Source: an uncultured Bacteroides sp. (lineage in GTDB: Bacteria; Bacteroidota; Bacteroidia; Bacteroidales; Bacteroidaceae). Taken from it: a stretch of DNA of 64,000 bases. Positions within the stretch are counted from its first letter, which is position 1; every line of letters begins with the position of its first letter. A program made the position numbers and the translations under genes. The notes below the pieces were generated by a model. It was given only the letters and a program-made list of their open reading frames with translations, was not told the origin of the DNA and ran no database searches. Below, one piece after another: positions 17,557-26,462 of the stretch. The stretch spans positions 19,171-83,170 of the forward strand of contig USLU01000018.1 of NCBI GenBank assembly GCA_900555635.1, in the 5' to 3' direction.

Positions 17557-18994
17557 AAGCCGGTATGATATTGCCTTTTATGTGCAGGTACTCGACCTGT
17601 TTGTGAAGACCGGAGAGTGTGCAACAGAGAGTAGGGAACCGCTTCATGCCTATCTGATTTCCGTAATGAACGATGTTACGGTTAAAGTGCAAGTACTGAA
17701 TGACGACATCTGTGCACGTATCTTTTACGACACCATGCTCCAGTTCATCCAGTTGAATCTGGAGAAAGAAAAATATAACTTGCAGAAGAGCCAGTCGGAA
17801 CGGAACGAGATGAAGCTTGTTTTGGAATGGTCTATCAAGAAACGGAAAGACGGTTGGCAGGCATTGTTACAGCAAATTTCGGACAAGTATCAGGAATATG
17901 GTTTCGACCAGCGCTTCTACAGAGGGCAATTCGAAAGTGAAGGCAAGTGTGCGGACGAGGAAATGTGGGAAAAGATGGTAGATGATTGGGAAGAGTCTTT
18001 CCAACAAAAAATGCAGGATCAGAAGAAGAAGGAAATAGATTTTCGTAGAGATGCCCTCGAACGGAGACTGCACTCTAATCTGAAAGATATTCCCGAATAC
18101 ATTCGCCGGAACGACATTGACAAGGATGAGTTTTTCCAGTCATGGGGCTTGATGAGTGGCATGTGGAACACAATCGACTTTGAACGAATACGCAAAGTAG
18201 TCCGCATTCAGCGGGATTATCCTGAGATTGTGAAAGTGGCGAACAAGATGGGACGGATAGCCGATGATGAAGGCAAGGATACTATGTACGTCTCTGAGGG
18301 AGATGTTTATAAACTGGAACACTCTGCCAAATGTGATATTTTGGGCATCACCGTAGGCAATGATCTGAATGCGCTGCTGCCCATAGAACTGGCTCATTGT
18401 GCCGATAATGAATTAGAGGATTTATTTGTCTATAAATACTTGACGAACAAACTTCAGACCTTTCGTTATAAATCCGAAATCATGCAACCTGCCCGTCGTT
18501 TGGAGACTAAACCCGCCAAAAGAAAGGGGCCGATGGTAGTTTGCCTCGATACCTCCGGTAGTATGGCGGGCAAACCGGAAAAAATAGCCCATTCCCTACT
18601 GATTAAGATACTGGAAATAGCGGACAGGCAGCAAAGAAGTTGTTACCTGATAGCCTTTTCAGTATCTATCAATCCTATTGATATAAGGAAAGAACGGGCG
18701 CGTTTGCTCGAGTTTTTCTCAAAAACAGCTTGTGGAGATACGGATGCTACCCGCATGTTACAGGCAACCTTTCGTCTTCTCCGATCTTCTAAAGATTATA
18801 TGAATGCGGATGTCCTGTGGGTCAGTGACTTTAAGATTCCGTTATCTACGTCGGAGCTAATCGATAAGATGCAGGAACTCCGGGAGGCAGATACCCATTT
18901 TTATGGCTTGCAGATAGGCATTGCCGATAATGAATGGGCGCCCTTCTTTGACCGTATTTATAGGATTGGATATACTCCCTCCCGGCGTTATTAG
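17549..18994 (+). CDS. viaA: ViaA-like VWA-domain protein
   Basis: Partner of RavA. The start is taken at the ATG inside the last codons of ravA (8-nt overlap, MSESRYDIAF), giving 481 residues like E. coli ViaA. An alpha-helical N-terminal region of about 320 residues leads to a C-terminal VWA domain with an intact MIDAS site: D334-T-S-G-S, then GDTDAT and VSDF. The pair probably works as a chaperone-like ATPase and metal-dependent adaptor near the inner membrane. The gene ends 10 nt from the stop codon of the convergent VWA gene of a second MoxR system. Confidence 0.88.
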   Translation: MSESRYDIAFYVQVLDLFVKTGECATESREPLHAYLISVMNDVTVKVQVLNDDICARIFYDTMLQFIQLNLEKEKYNLQKSQSERNEMKLVLEWSIKKRKDGWQALLQQISDKYQEYGFDQRFYRGQFESEGKCADEEMWEKMVDDWEESFQQKMQDQKKKEIDFRRDALERRLHSNLKDIPEYIRRNDIDKDEFFQSWGLMSGMWNTIDFERIRKVVRIQRDYPEIVKVANKMGRIADDEGKDTMYVSEGDVYKLEHSAKCDILGITVGNDLNALLPIELAHCADNELEDLFVYKYLTNKLQTFRYKSEIMQPARRLETKPAKRKGPMVVCLDTSGSMAGKPEKIAHSLLIKILEIADRQQRSCYLIAFSVSINPIDIRKERARLLEFFSKTACGDTDATRMLQATFRLLRSSKDYMNADVLWVSDFKIPLSTSELIDKMQELREADTHFYGLQIGIADNEWAPFFDRIYRIGYTPSRRY

Positions 18995-19004
18995 ATTTGT
19001 TCTT

Positions 19005-20132
19005 CTACGATTTGATGTTCTGTGATATCCACATGCCGATGTCCTGTTTGCTGAGTGCGGCTGCCATCAAGTCGGGGAATTTATCCGGCGTACAGGCAAA
19101 AGTAGGCACACCGATATTCGCTAAAAATTCAGCATGGTCTTTGTCGTATGACGGTGCTCCGTCGTCATTCAGGGCGGGCAGGACGATGAGTTGTACGCCG
19201 CTGTTCACTAATGATACAAACTTCTTGCGCATCTCGCGTGCGTCACCTCCTTCGTAAAGGTCGGTCACTAATACCAGCACGGTGTCCTGCGGGCGAGTAA
19301 TCACTCCCTGGCAATAGGTCAGTGCGCGTGCAATGTCTGTGCCGCCTCCCAACTGTACGCCGAAGAGCAGATCGACCGGATCTTGCAGGTCGTCCGTAAG
19401 ATCTACCACAGATGTGTCGAATACCACCATCCGCGTGCTTACTGCCGGAATGGATGCTAATACGGAACCAAAGATTCCCGAGTAGATAACGGATGTTCCC
19501 ATAGAACCGCTTTGGTCTAAGCAGAGAATGATATCTTTCATCGCCTTCCGCTTTCTGCCGTAACCGATGCGTACTTCCGGGATAATTGTCTTGTAGTCCG
19601 GTTGGTAGTTCTTCAGGTTTTTGGTGATGGTCGTTTTCCAATCTATTTCATTATAACGCGGATTTCTTCGGCGTGAAGAACGATTGAGTGCTCCCGTCAC
19701 TGCCTGCTGGGTGGGGGCGGAGAGTTTGCGCAATAATTCATCCACTACCTTCCGCACTACTTGTCGTGCCATTTCTTTGTTCTTTTCAGGAATAACACGG
19801 CTGAGTGACATCAAGGTTGCCACCAGGTGTACATCGGGAACTACGGTTTCGAGCATTTCCTTTTCAGTCAGCAAGGAGGTGAGGTTCAGCCTTTTGATAG
19901 CATCCCTTTGAATAACCTGTACAACGGTTTGAGGAAAAAACTCACGGATGTCTCCCAACCAGCGGCTTACCTTTGGAGCAGATGAACCGAGGCCACCACG
20001 CCGGTCACTGTCATATACGGCTTCCAGAGACTGGTCGATGCGTTGCTCCTCCAGGTTTAGTTTTACCCCTGTGCCATCCGCTTCGTTTCCACCCAGTATC
20101 AGGCGCCATCTTTTCAGATATTCTTCTTCCAT
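19005..20132 (-). CDS. VWA-domain protein of the SWIM/MoxR operon
   Basis: 375 residues. An alpha-helical N-terminal half is followed by a VWA domain with a complete MIDAS: D206-Q-S-G-S, GGGTDIARAL, and VTDLYEGG. Unlike ViaA, its domain resembles the CoxE-like VWA type found beside MoxR ATPases. It is the last gene of a tightly packed five-gene operon, 8 nt after the DUF5682-like gene. By analogy with other MoxR/VWA pairs it is probably the substrate or metal adaptor for the operon's AAA+ protein; this is inference from context. Confidence 0.85.
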   Translation of the reverse strand: MEEEYLKRWRLILGGNEADGTGVKLNLEEQRIDQSLEAVYDSDRRGGLGSSAPKVSRWLGDIREFFPQTVVQVIQRDAIKRLNLTSLLTEKEMLETVVPDVHLVATLMSLSRVIPEKNKEMARQVVRKVVDELLRKLSAPTQQAVTGALNRSSRRRNPRYNEIDWKTTITKNLKNYQPDYKTIIPEVRIGYGRKRKAMKDIILCLDQSGSMGTSVIYSGIFGSVLASIPAVSTRMVVFDTSVVDLTDDLQDPVDLLFGVQLGGGTDIARALTYCQGVITRPQDTVLVLVTDLYEGGDAREMRKKFVSLVNSGVQLIVLPALNDDGAPSYDKDHAEFLANIGVPTFACTPDKFPDLMAAALSKQDIGMWISQNIKS

Positions 20133-20140
20133 TCTTCTCT

Positions 20141-22429
20141 TTATTTCGTTTCAAGTCCTAATAATTGGCAAACTATGGGAATTACCCGGGCTGCTTCAGC
20201 CTCGTTGTGGGTAGTATTCGCATTTGTTTGCGTCTGTATGCCTCCTGCACCGTATGTCTTGGCCTTTTCTCCCAGTTTACGTCGTTCTGCCGGACTGAAT
20301 TCACTGAAAGTACGTTTCAGTATCGGCAGTAGCTCCATGAATACCTCTTTGTCTTGCGTGCAAATCCAGTTGTTTACGAGATTCCACAGATTATCATCGA
20401 GTAACAGGATGGAACCGGAAGAACGAAGGAAACCCTCGAACCAGTATGCCATATCTGCCGGAGCATTACCTACCGAGGAATAGAAACTGAGAGTTTTCTG
20501 CATTTCATCTGGAGAAATCACCCCTTTGTCGTTTAGCAATCGTGTAGCGTACCCCGACAATAACGGATGGACATTTGCCGTTGTGCGTACTTGTCCGATA
20601 AATTCAATCCACATCGTACTTAACTCCGGATCATTGAGTGTTGATACGGCATAGTCAGTAGATACCAGACGATCAAGAACTTCTGCCGCAGCTTCTTCGT
20701 CGATGTTGATACAGACCAGTACTCCACCCGCAAGGATGCGCGCTATCATGGCATGAAGCATATTGCCGACCTTAGAGAAGTCGAGTTCCCGTACATTGCC
20801 GTAACGGACAATATCTACCAGATCGGGTACAGCCTGCATCATTTCCAGAATATCGGTTGAGGCGGCGGATAGGCGGTCCAACTGTATGGTCATGGCTTCT
20901 ACCAAGTCCGGAAGGTTGGCAGGGATTACCCGGTTTAACAACTGGGTGAGTTCGGGAATATGCCGTATCTCTCCGGTTTGTTTCAGCAGATATTTTTGGG
21001 TGGCTTCTTCCAGCGTATTTCCCCAGATGGCTGTTTCGATGACGCTGATAATCTGTTCCGGTTTGTGATAGAGGGTCCACCTTTCCTTGAAGGTTCCTTT
21101 CCCATCTGTGTATCCGGGCAGCGCCCAGTCTATATTGAGCAGGTGCAGGCGGTGGAAGAAAATGCTTCGTTCCAGGTCGTTCGGTTTACGGAGGTCGAGA
21201 ACCAATTCTTTAATCTCGGCGGTAAAAGGAACACGCAGACGCTTTTGTATCTTTTCCACATCGACTAAAAGAGGAACTTTCGGTACATCATCGGGCACAC
21301 TGCCCAAACGGTTGCTGATGATAAGCTCTTCTTTGATAATCTGCAACAGAATATCGTCACCGAAGCCCATAACGGTAGTAATCGCCTCATTGAATTCATC
21401 CAGCGACGGAGCTGAGAGATTGCGAAGGGCTGCCGTAGCCTGTGCCAACCGTATCGTCTCGATGACATGCGCCACAGAGATGTCCATATTCTTTTTGCGG
21501 AGGAGGGCAGCGGCATGGCTGATCCACAGTGTTCCGTCATCTTCCGGCTGATGCCAGAGGTAATCGTACCAACCCGGCGACTGGATGCCTGCCCCGTATC
21601 CGCTGCGGAGGGAGAGGCGATCGTATGTCCACGGTATCCAAGTACATTCTATTTTGACTTTGGGAAGTCCTTTCAGCAGTTCGTTATCTTCTTTAATTTT
21701 GGGCATGGAGCTGAGCGCCGGTACATGCCATGCGCCACAGACTACGGCAATACGTTCAAAGTTTTCCTTCTGAGCTGCACGGATCATCTTCCGCATCCAT
21801 GCCTCACGGAGCAAATCACGTGTCGAAGTATGCTGAGGAAGTTCGGTGCGCAAGGCGGTAACCGCTTCTTGCACGGCTTCGAATATATCCGCATTATCTT
21901 TGCGGTGTTCAACGGTTGTTTCCCACCAAGTCTCGCCATCGGAATACCCGGCAACTTCTGCCAGATAATCAAAAGGATCTCCTAAGGTAGTTTCTACCTC
22001 TGCGGTTTCTTGCACTTCGATAACTTCTTGTTCTTTCCCATTATTTTCCTGTACCTCAAGAGTACCTTCCGCTTCTTCCTCCTCTACTTCTTTCTCTTCT
22101 TTCTTGAAGTTGAGCGCCATAGAGTGTGTCAGTGGTAAGTCGAAGAACCGCAACGGAACCTCGTTCTGTATGGCGTAACGCATCGTCTGCCATTCTGGCG
22201 AGAATTCGGCAAAAGGGTAGAACACAGCATTCTGGGGTTTGTCGGGCTGGTAAGCAAGCAGGGCAACCGGAGGCTCCATTTGCGAGTTTATGACGCACGG
22301 AACCAGCGCTTCGGCTTCGGCAGGTCCTTCCAGCAGGATAAGGTCCGGCTTCAACTCTTGCAAATAGTTCAACACGTTTCGGCACGAACCGGGACCATGA
22401 TGTCTTATTCCTAATAAATGAATAGCCAT
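20141..22429 (-). CDS. DUF5682-like large protein of the SWIM/MoxR operon
   Basis: 762 residues, cytoplasmic by appearance. The N-terminus GIRHHGPGSCRNV, then LILLEGPAEAEAL, and near residue 245 VVCGAWHVPAL, recall the spaced G-x-H / E-G-P / G-x-W-H motifs of the TraB/TIKI/EreA-like fold, where conserved His and Glu residues suggest a hydrolytic or metal site. An acidic low-complexity stretch (EEEEAEGTLEVQEN and following) interrupts it near residues 115-165. I recognise the family as DUF5682 from memory; no activity is established. Gene spacing (10 nt from the MoxR gene, 8 nt to the VWA gene) ties it to the operon. Confidence 0.75.
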   Translation of the reverse strand: MAIHLLGIRHHGPGSCRNVLNYLQELKPDLILLEGPAEAEALVPCVINSQMEPPVALLAYQPDKPQNAVFYPFAEFSPEWQTMRYAIQNEVPLRFFDLPLTHSMALNFKKEEKEVEEEEAEGTLEVQENNGKEQEVIEVQETAEVETTLGDPFDYLAEVAGYSDGETWWETTVEHRKDNADIFEAVQEAVTALRTELPQHTSTRDLLREAWMRKMIRAAQKENFERIAVVCGAWHVPALSSMPKIKEDNELLKGLPKVKIECTWIPWTYDRLSLRSGYGAGIQSPGWYDYLWHQPEDDGTLWISHAAALLRKKNMDISVAHVIETIRLAQATAALRNLSAPSLDEFNEAITTVMGFGDDILLQIIKEELIISNRLGSVPDDVPKVPLLVDVEKIQKRLRVPFTAEIKELVLDLRKPNDLERSIFFHRLHLLNIDWALPGYTDGKGTFKERWTLYHKPEQIISVIETAIWGNTLEEATQKYLLKQTGEIRHIPELTQLLNRVIPANLPDLVEAMTIQLDRLSAASTDILEMMQAVPDLVDIVRYGNVRELDFSKVGNMLHAMIARILAGGVLVCINIDEEAAAEVLDRLVSTDYAVSTLNDPELSTMWIEFIGQVRTTANVHPLLSGYATRLLNDKGVISPDEMQKTLSFYSSVGNAPADMAYWFEGFLRSSGSILLLDDNLWNLVNNWICTQDKEVFMELLPILKRTFSEFSPAERRKLGEKAKTYGAGGIQTQTNANTTHNEAEAARVIPIVCQLLGLETK

Positions 22430-22439
22430 TCTATTTCTT

Positions 22440-23516
22440 TTAAATCATATCTCTTGAAGCACGGTAGATGTCTTTCCAGCCGTCACGGTGTTTCACTACT
22501 GTTTCCATATATTCCTGCCATACTACTTTATCCTGCACAGGGTCTTTCACGACAGCACCGAGAATACCCGATACCAGGTCTTCGGCATGTATCTCTCCGT
22601 CTCCGAAGTAACCTGCCATTGCCAAACCGTTGTTTACCACGGATATAGCCTCAGCGGTGCTCAGTGTACCACTGGGAGTCTTTAGCTTGGTCTTACCATC
22701 ATCAGTAGCTCCCTGGCGCAGTTCGCGGAAGATGGTGACTACGCGGCGTATCTCTTCCAGAGCCGGTTTTTCTGCCGGAAGCTGCATCACTTTCTCGAAA
22801 CTTTCCACGCGTCGGCGTACAATGTCTATTTCTTCGTCGATGCTGTCGGGCAAAGGAAGGATTACAGTGTTGAAACGGCGTTTTAATGCACTGGATAAAT
22901 CGTTGACGCCCTTATCCCGGTTGTTGGCGGTGGCAATGATATTGAATCCCCGTATGGCTTGCACCTCTTTGTTCAGTTCGGGGACAGGTAGGGTTTTCTC
23001 TGAAAGAATGGTGATAAGCGTATCTTGCACATCTGACCCGATACGTGTTAACTCTTCAATACGTCCTATCTTGCCTTCCTGCATGGCTTTCATGATCGGA
23101 GTCTGCACCAAGGCACCTTCGCTGGGGCCTTCTGCCAACAAGCGTGCGTAGTTCCAGCCGTAACGGATAGCTTCTTCTCCGGTACCTGCCGTACCTTGTA
23201 CTATCAGTGTGGAGTTGCCGGATATGGCAGCGGCGATGTGTTCGCTTACCCAGCTCTTGGCAGTTCCGGGCAGTCCGTAGAGTAGGAGGGCACGGTCGGT
23301 TACCAACGTAGCGACTGCTATTTCCATCAACCGGCGATTGCCGATATATTTGGGTGAGACTTCAAACCCGTTTTTGAGCTTGCCGCCCATCAGGTAGGTG
23401 ACTACCGATTGCGGAGACATTTCCCAGTTTTCGGGAACAAGATTGGTTTCGTTCTTTTTCAGTTCGTGCAACTCTTCTGCGAATTGTTGTTCGGCATGTT
23501 GTCTAAGTAAGTTCAT
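22440..23516 (-). CDS. MoxR-type AAA+ ATPase of the SWIM operon
   Basis: 358 residues, a single AAA+ module. Walker A is GLPGTAKS (81-88). At the Walker B position the sequence reads GRIEELTR, with Glu-Glu (154-155) where MoxR proteins usually have Asp-Glu. NIIATANNRDKGVNDLSSAL and KRRFNTVILP supply sensor 1 and the arginine-finger region. It is probably the motor of this operon, working with the VWA protein two genes downstream. It differs clearly from the RavA encoded on the opposite strand. Confidence 0.88.
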   Translation of the reverse strand: MNLLRQHAEQQFAEELHELKKNETNLVPENWEMSPQSVVTYLMGGKLKNGFEVSPKYIGNRRLMEIAVATLVTDRALLLYGLPGTAKSWVSEHIAAAISGNSTLIVQGTAGTGEEAIRYGWNYARLLAEGPSEGALVQTPIMKAMQEGKIGRIEELTRIGSDVQDTLITILSEKTLPVPELNKEVQAIRGFNIIATANNRDKGVNDLSSALKRRFNTVILPLPDSIDEEIDIVRRRVESFEKVMQLPAEKPALEEIRRVVTIFRELRQGATDDGKTKLKTPSGTLSTAEAISVVNNGLAMAGYFGDGEIHAEDLVSGILGAVVKDPVQDKVVWQEYMETVVKHRDGWKDIYRASRDMI

Positions 23517-23529
23517 ATTATTCTTGTTT

Positions 23530-25008
23530 TTATTTGTTATCGTTAAACAGGGTGTTTATTTGCTCTTTCATTCTCATATATTCATTCAGAGACTCGCACA
23601 ACTTGGTTGAGGAATGATCTGACTGGCAAGCTATGGTGTATTGATCCAGCTTGGGGTATATCTCTTGAGGAAGGTAGAGTGCCAGTTGTTCTGCCAGCTC
23701 TTTAGAATAATAGTAATAATTGCTTTTTACTTGTTGCTGCAAGACCCGTGCAGAGAATTTGATACCCCATTCGCGTCCGTCGGCATTGAACCATGAGGCA
23801 GGAATAAAGAAGCTGTTGCTGTTGATCTGGAAATTGATTTCCTCCCGTTGTTCCGGTGTCAGCAATCCAATCAAGTTGAGAGTATTGCTGTCACTCGGGT
23901 TTTCTTTCAGTGTGTGGTAAGCCCATAAATTATCGTTGAAATTTACTATTGGTTGATATAGATTGAAGTAGGAACCGAAGGGAGGCTTCTTGGCTAATTT
24001 AATGGCTGCTTTCTCCGGCGAACAGTCAAATAGTTCCGCCCAGAAACTGAGCGGTACCCGTTCTGCAAGTTGGCGTAGCAAGAACTCGTCGTCTTTTTCT
24101 TTTTTATTGGAACTTACTTCTTCCAGTCCCAGTTTTATCAATTCCGGAGCATAAGTCAGTTTGTCATACGACCAGCCCAGCAACATTTTATAGTGAAGTT
24201 TTCCGCGCAGCAAGTCACAGCATGCTTTCACCGGTTCGGAGTCGGGAATGCGGAATAGCAGTCTTGAGGCGGTTTGCTTGACGTTGGTACTCCGGTCCTT
24301 TTCGGTTATTTCTTGCAGAAAAGCTTCGTCCGCTTTACTCAGGTTGATGCGCAGGCATTGAATCAGTTCGTCACGATGGGCAGCCGATTCATTCTTTAAT
24401 TCGGTTTGCAACAAGGCAAGTCCTTGCTCCGGTTGCGTCTCCCTCAGGCGGCAAAGCATTCGTTTCCGTTCTTCGTGCGATGCGGTTTCCCAAGTCTCGT
24501 TTCCGGTATCTCCCCAATCTTTCAGACCCATCTGGGACAATAGCCAGCGACCACGTTTTCCTGCCAATTGGGCAAGTAGTTCCTGTTCTTGGCGGCGGTT
24601 GGGGTTGTTGCGATCAAATGCGTGGGTTATCAGATTTTGCAGATAGAGGGGTGGGATGAGCTTGTTGCATCCGGAAGCTTTGCGATAAGCGTACTGTAAC
24701 AAATACCGGTTACAGTTGATATTTAGTATATTGAACAACTCACCGGCTTCGCGGTCCAAATAAGGTTTATCTTCTTCGGGGGCCTCTTCGGTTGCAACAG
24801 TATTTTCGTCCGAAGATGCTTCCAACCCGGCGCGTTGATAAGCAAATGTCAAGGCTGCCATCTGATAGAAAGCAGCTTCTGCATCATCTGCCTTTTCCTG
24901 TATTTTGCTGAATGTTTCTTCCAAAGAAGGGGGGAAAGAAACCGGAGCGAATTCTTTGGTTGCCGTACCTAGTAGTGCGGCATTAATAATGGGTTCAGTT
25001 ACGTTCAT
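23530..25008 (-). CDS. DUF5691-like helical protein of the SWIM/MoxR operon
   Basis: 492 residues, almost entirely alpha-helical by appearance, rich in Glu/Leu/Gln and without membrane segments. Repeated helix pairs in the middle (HEERKRMLCRLRE, then AHRDELIQCLRINLSKADE) suggest a HEAT-like scaffold. I associate it with DUF5691, which I recall in clusters with SWIM, MoxR and VWA genes. No catalytic motif is seen. It overlaps the upstream SWIM gene by 14 nt and lies 13 nt before the MoxR gene, so it is co-translated with both. Probably a structural partner. Confidence 0.7.
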   Translation of the reverse strand: MNVTEPIINAALLGTATKEFAPVSFPPSLEETFSKIQEKADDAEAAFYQMAALTFAYQRAGLEASSDENTVATEEAPEEDKPYLDREAGELFNILNINCNRYLLQYAYRKASGCNKLIPPLYLQNLITHAFDRNNPNRRQEQELLAQLAGKRGRWLLSQMGLKDWGDTGNETWETASHEERKRMLCRLRETQPEQGLALLQTELKNESAAHRDELIQCLRINLSKADEAFLQEITEKDRSTNVKQTASRLLFRIPDSEPVKACCDLLRGKLHYKMLLGWSYDKLTYAPELIKLGLEEVSSNKKEKDDEFLLRQLAERVPLSFWAELFDCSPEKAAIKLAKKPPFGSYFNLYQPIVNFNDNLWAYHTLKENPSDSNTLNLIGLLTPEQREEINFQINSNSFFIPASWFNADGREWGIKFSARVLQQQVKSNYYYYSKELAEQLALYLPQEIYPKLDQYTIACQSDHSSTKLCESLNEYMRMKEQINTLFNDNK

Positions 25009-26323
25009 CTCTCCAAAAATAATAATCAGATTGATACCAGATAGAGTTCAATTCCCAGGATATGTTGTTGGCCAAAAGGAAAGCAGAGAATGGTTTGCCG
25101 CCGGTCACGGATAAAATATCTATCCGAGTGGCGTCTTCTACATTCACAGGGATCAGTTTGTTGTGTGCATCTTGTAGGTAGAGCAGATTCCCTTTAGCAG
25201 CCAAACGTAGGTTTTCTACAAGTATCGGTAAGTCTTCGGTGAACGGGTTCTGCTGAAGGGCTTCCCTATAGTGTGCGGTGGCTTCTTCCAGATCCTTGCA
25301 GAAAGTCGGGGTAAACGCATCGTTGGATAATTCGCTGGTTTTGAACAGTGCCCTAAGTGCATTTACTCCTTTGTAGAAACAAAGCTCTCCTTCGTACACG
25401 CTTCCGGGAACAAGGTTCACTTCCGGAAGGCTACCTGGTGTGATAAAGTTGAGGTAAATGGCAAAACGTCTGCTTTGACGTCCGTATAGCCAATATGTTT
25501 CGGTATTCAGTTCGTTGACTTTCCGGCTTCTTTTGTGCAACACCATCCATTGGTCGGTAATGACTTCTCCGGCAAGTACTTCTTCTTTGGCTTGCGGATA
25601 TCCTATTTGTGTACGGATTTCGTATTGCCATTCTTCCGATTGCTTCTCGAGGTTTTTGTAGCTTTCGGAGAGTAGATAGAGTTTTCCCAACTGGTCAGTC
25701 AACTTGTACTTCCAGCTATCGTTGTAGAAGTCGATCTCCTGTATGGTTCTCAGACGGTTGGCTAGTCCTGATGCCTGAGCATCGACCATGCGTCGGGCAA
25801 TGCCATCGAAAAGGCTATAGGCACGCTCCGGTACATTGAGCAACCCGTTGCGCAGCAAGTCTTTTATCCATACTTGCAAATCGTCTATACCATTCAACAC
25901 TTTCCTGTGACGCGTAGCTTGCCGTTTGGCTTGGGCTGCTTCGTCCACAGGAGTTTCAGTTTTTGCCTTCCGTTCTTTCTTTTCTGCTTTTTCTTCCCGC
26001 TTGGAAATCCAGTTGGTCACCCATTCCGGTTCTTCTGCCTCCCGAAAGAGGTCGGAGTGCGAAGCGTATAAAAACAAAAGTCCCAAGCCGTGTTTACATG
26101 GAAACTTACGGCTGGGACAAGAACATTGGAATGCAATATTTTTTACGTCGACAACTGTTTGATAAGGAGTTCTTCCACTTCCCTGGCAATGTCCCCAAAT
26201 GGCGCGTTCACTATATTCCAGTAATACCCATTTGGTTCCCGTGGCCAGTCCTTTTCCTGCTTTTACGGAAGAGGCATCCGGAGCCAGTTGTATGATTTGT
26301 TCTTCTGTTAGATTCAATAACAT
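24995..26323 (-). CDS. SWIM zinc-finger protein, first gene of the MoxR operon
   Basis: 442 residues. A SWIM finger (C67-x-C69-x6-C76-x-H78, in CSCPSRKFPCKHGLGLLF) follows an N-terminal beta-rich region. SWIM fingers bind DNA or proteins. A Lys/Glu-rich linker near residues 105-135 leads to a long C-terminal region of unknown fold. It heads the operon SWIM, DUF5691-like, MoxR, DUF5682-like, VWA. Upstream are two inverted repeats (26345-26423 and 26429-26456) that could be regulatory. The function of the whole system is unknown to me. Confidence 0.8.
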   Translation of the reverse strand: MLLNLTEEQIIQLAPDASSVKAGKGLATGTKWVLLEYSERAIWGHCQGSGRTPYQTVVDVKNIAFQCSCPSRKFPCKHGLGLLFLYASHSDLFREAEEPEWVTNWISKREEKAEKKERKAKTETPVDEAAQAKRQATRHRKVLNGIDDLQVWIKDLLRNGLLNVPERAYSLFDGIARRMVDAQASGLANRLRTIQEIDFYNDSWKYKLTDQLGKLYLLSESYKNLEKQSEEWQYEIRTQIGYPQAKEEVLAGEVITDQWMVLHKRSRKVNELNTETYWLYGRQSRRFAIYLNFITPGSLPEVNLVPGSVYEGELCFYKGVNALRALFKTSELSNDAFTPTFCKDLEEATAHYREALQQNPFTEDLPILVENLRLAAKGNLLYLQDAHNKLIPVNVEDATRIDILSVTGGKPFSAFLLANNISWELNSIWYQSDYYFWRDERN

Positions 26324-26344
26324 AAAGATTCCGGTTAGTTTTTA

Positions 26345-26423
26345 TCATGTTTGAGACTACAATAATACTATTTATTTTTTGTCTTTCCGCTTGTTGAAAG
26401 GGAAAAACAGTAGTCTCACATGA
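26345..26423. promoter_or_regulatory. Inverted repeat upstream of the SWIM/MoxR operon
   Basis: TCATGTTTGAGACTAC (26345-26360) and GTAGTCTCACATGA (26410-26423) are near-perfect complements separated by 49 nt, 22-100 nt upstream of the SWIM start codon. It could be paired operator half-sites or a leader stem. No clear -7 box was found here. Confidence 0.5.
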
Positions 26424-26428
26424 TTTTT

Positions 26429-26456
26429 ATCCTCTGTACATGATTTGTACAAGGAT
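26429..26456. repeat. TGTACA-containing inverted repeat after the flavodoxin-like gene
   Basis: ATCCTCTGTACA and TGTACAAGGAT pair with one bulged base around a TGATT loop. It starts 6 nt after the flavodoxin-like stop codon. There is no U-tract on that strand, so it is not a standard intrinsic terminator. The TGTACA core is itself palindromic and could be a protein site. Confidence 0.5.
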
Positions 26457-26462
26457 ACAGAA

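Noticed and set aside
26429..26456. Terminator of the flavodoxin-like gene
   Set aside because: The dyad is followed by A residues on the relevant strand, so it lacks a U-tract; listed only as an inverted repeat.
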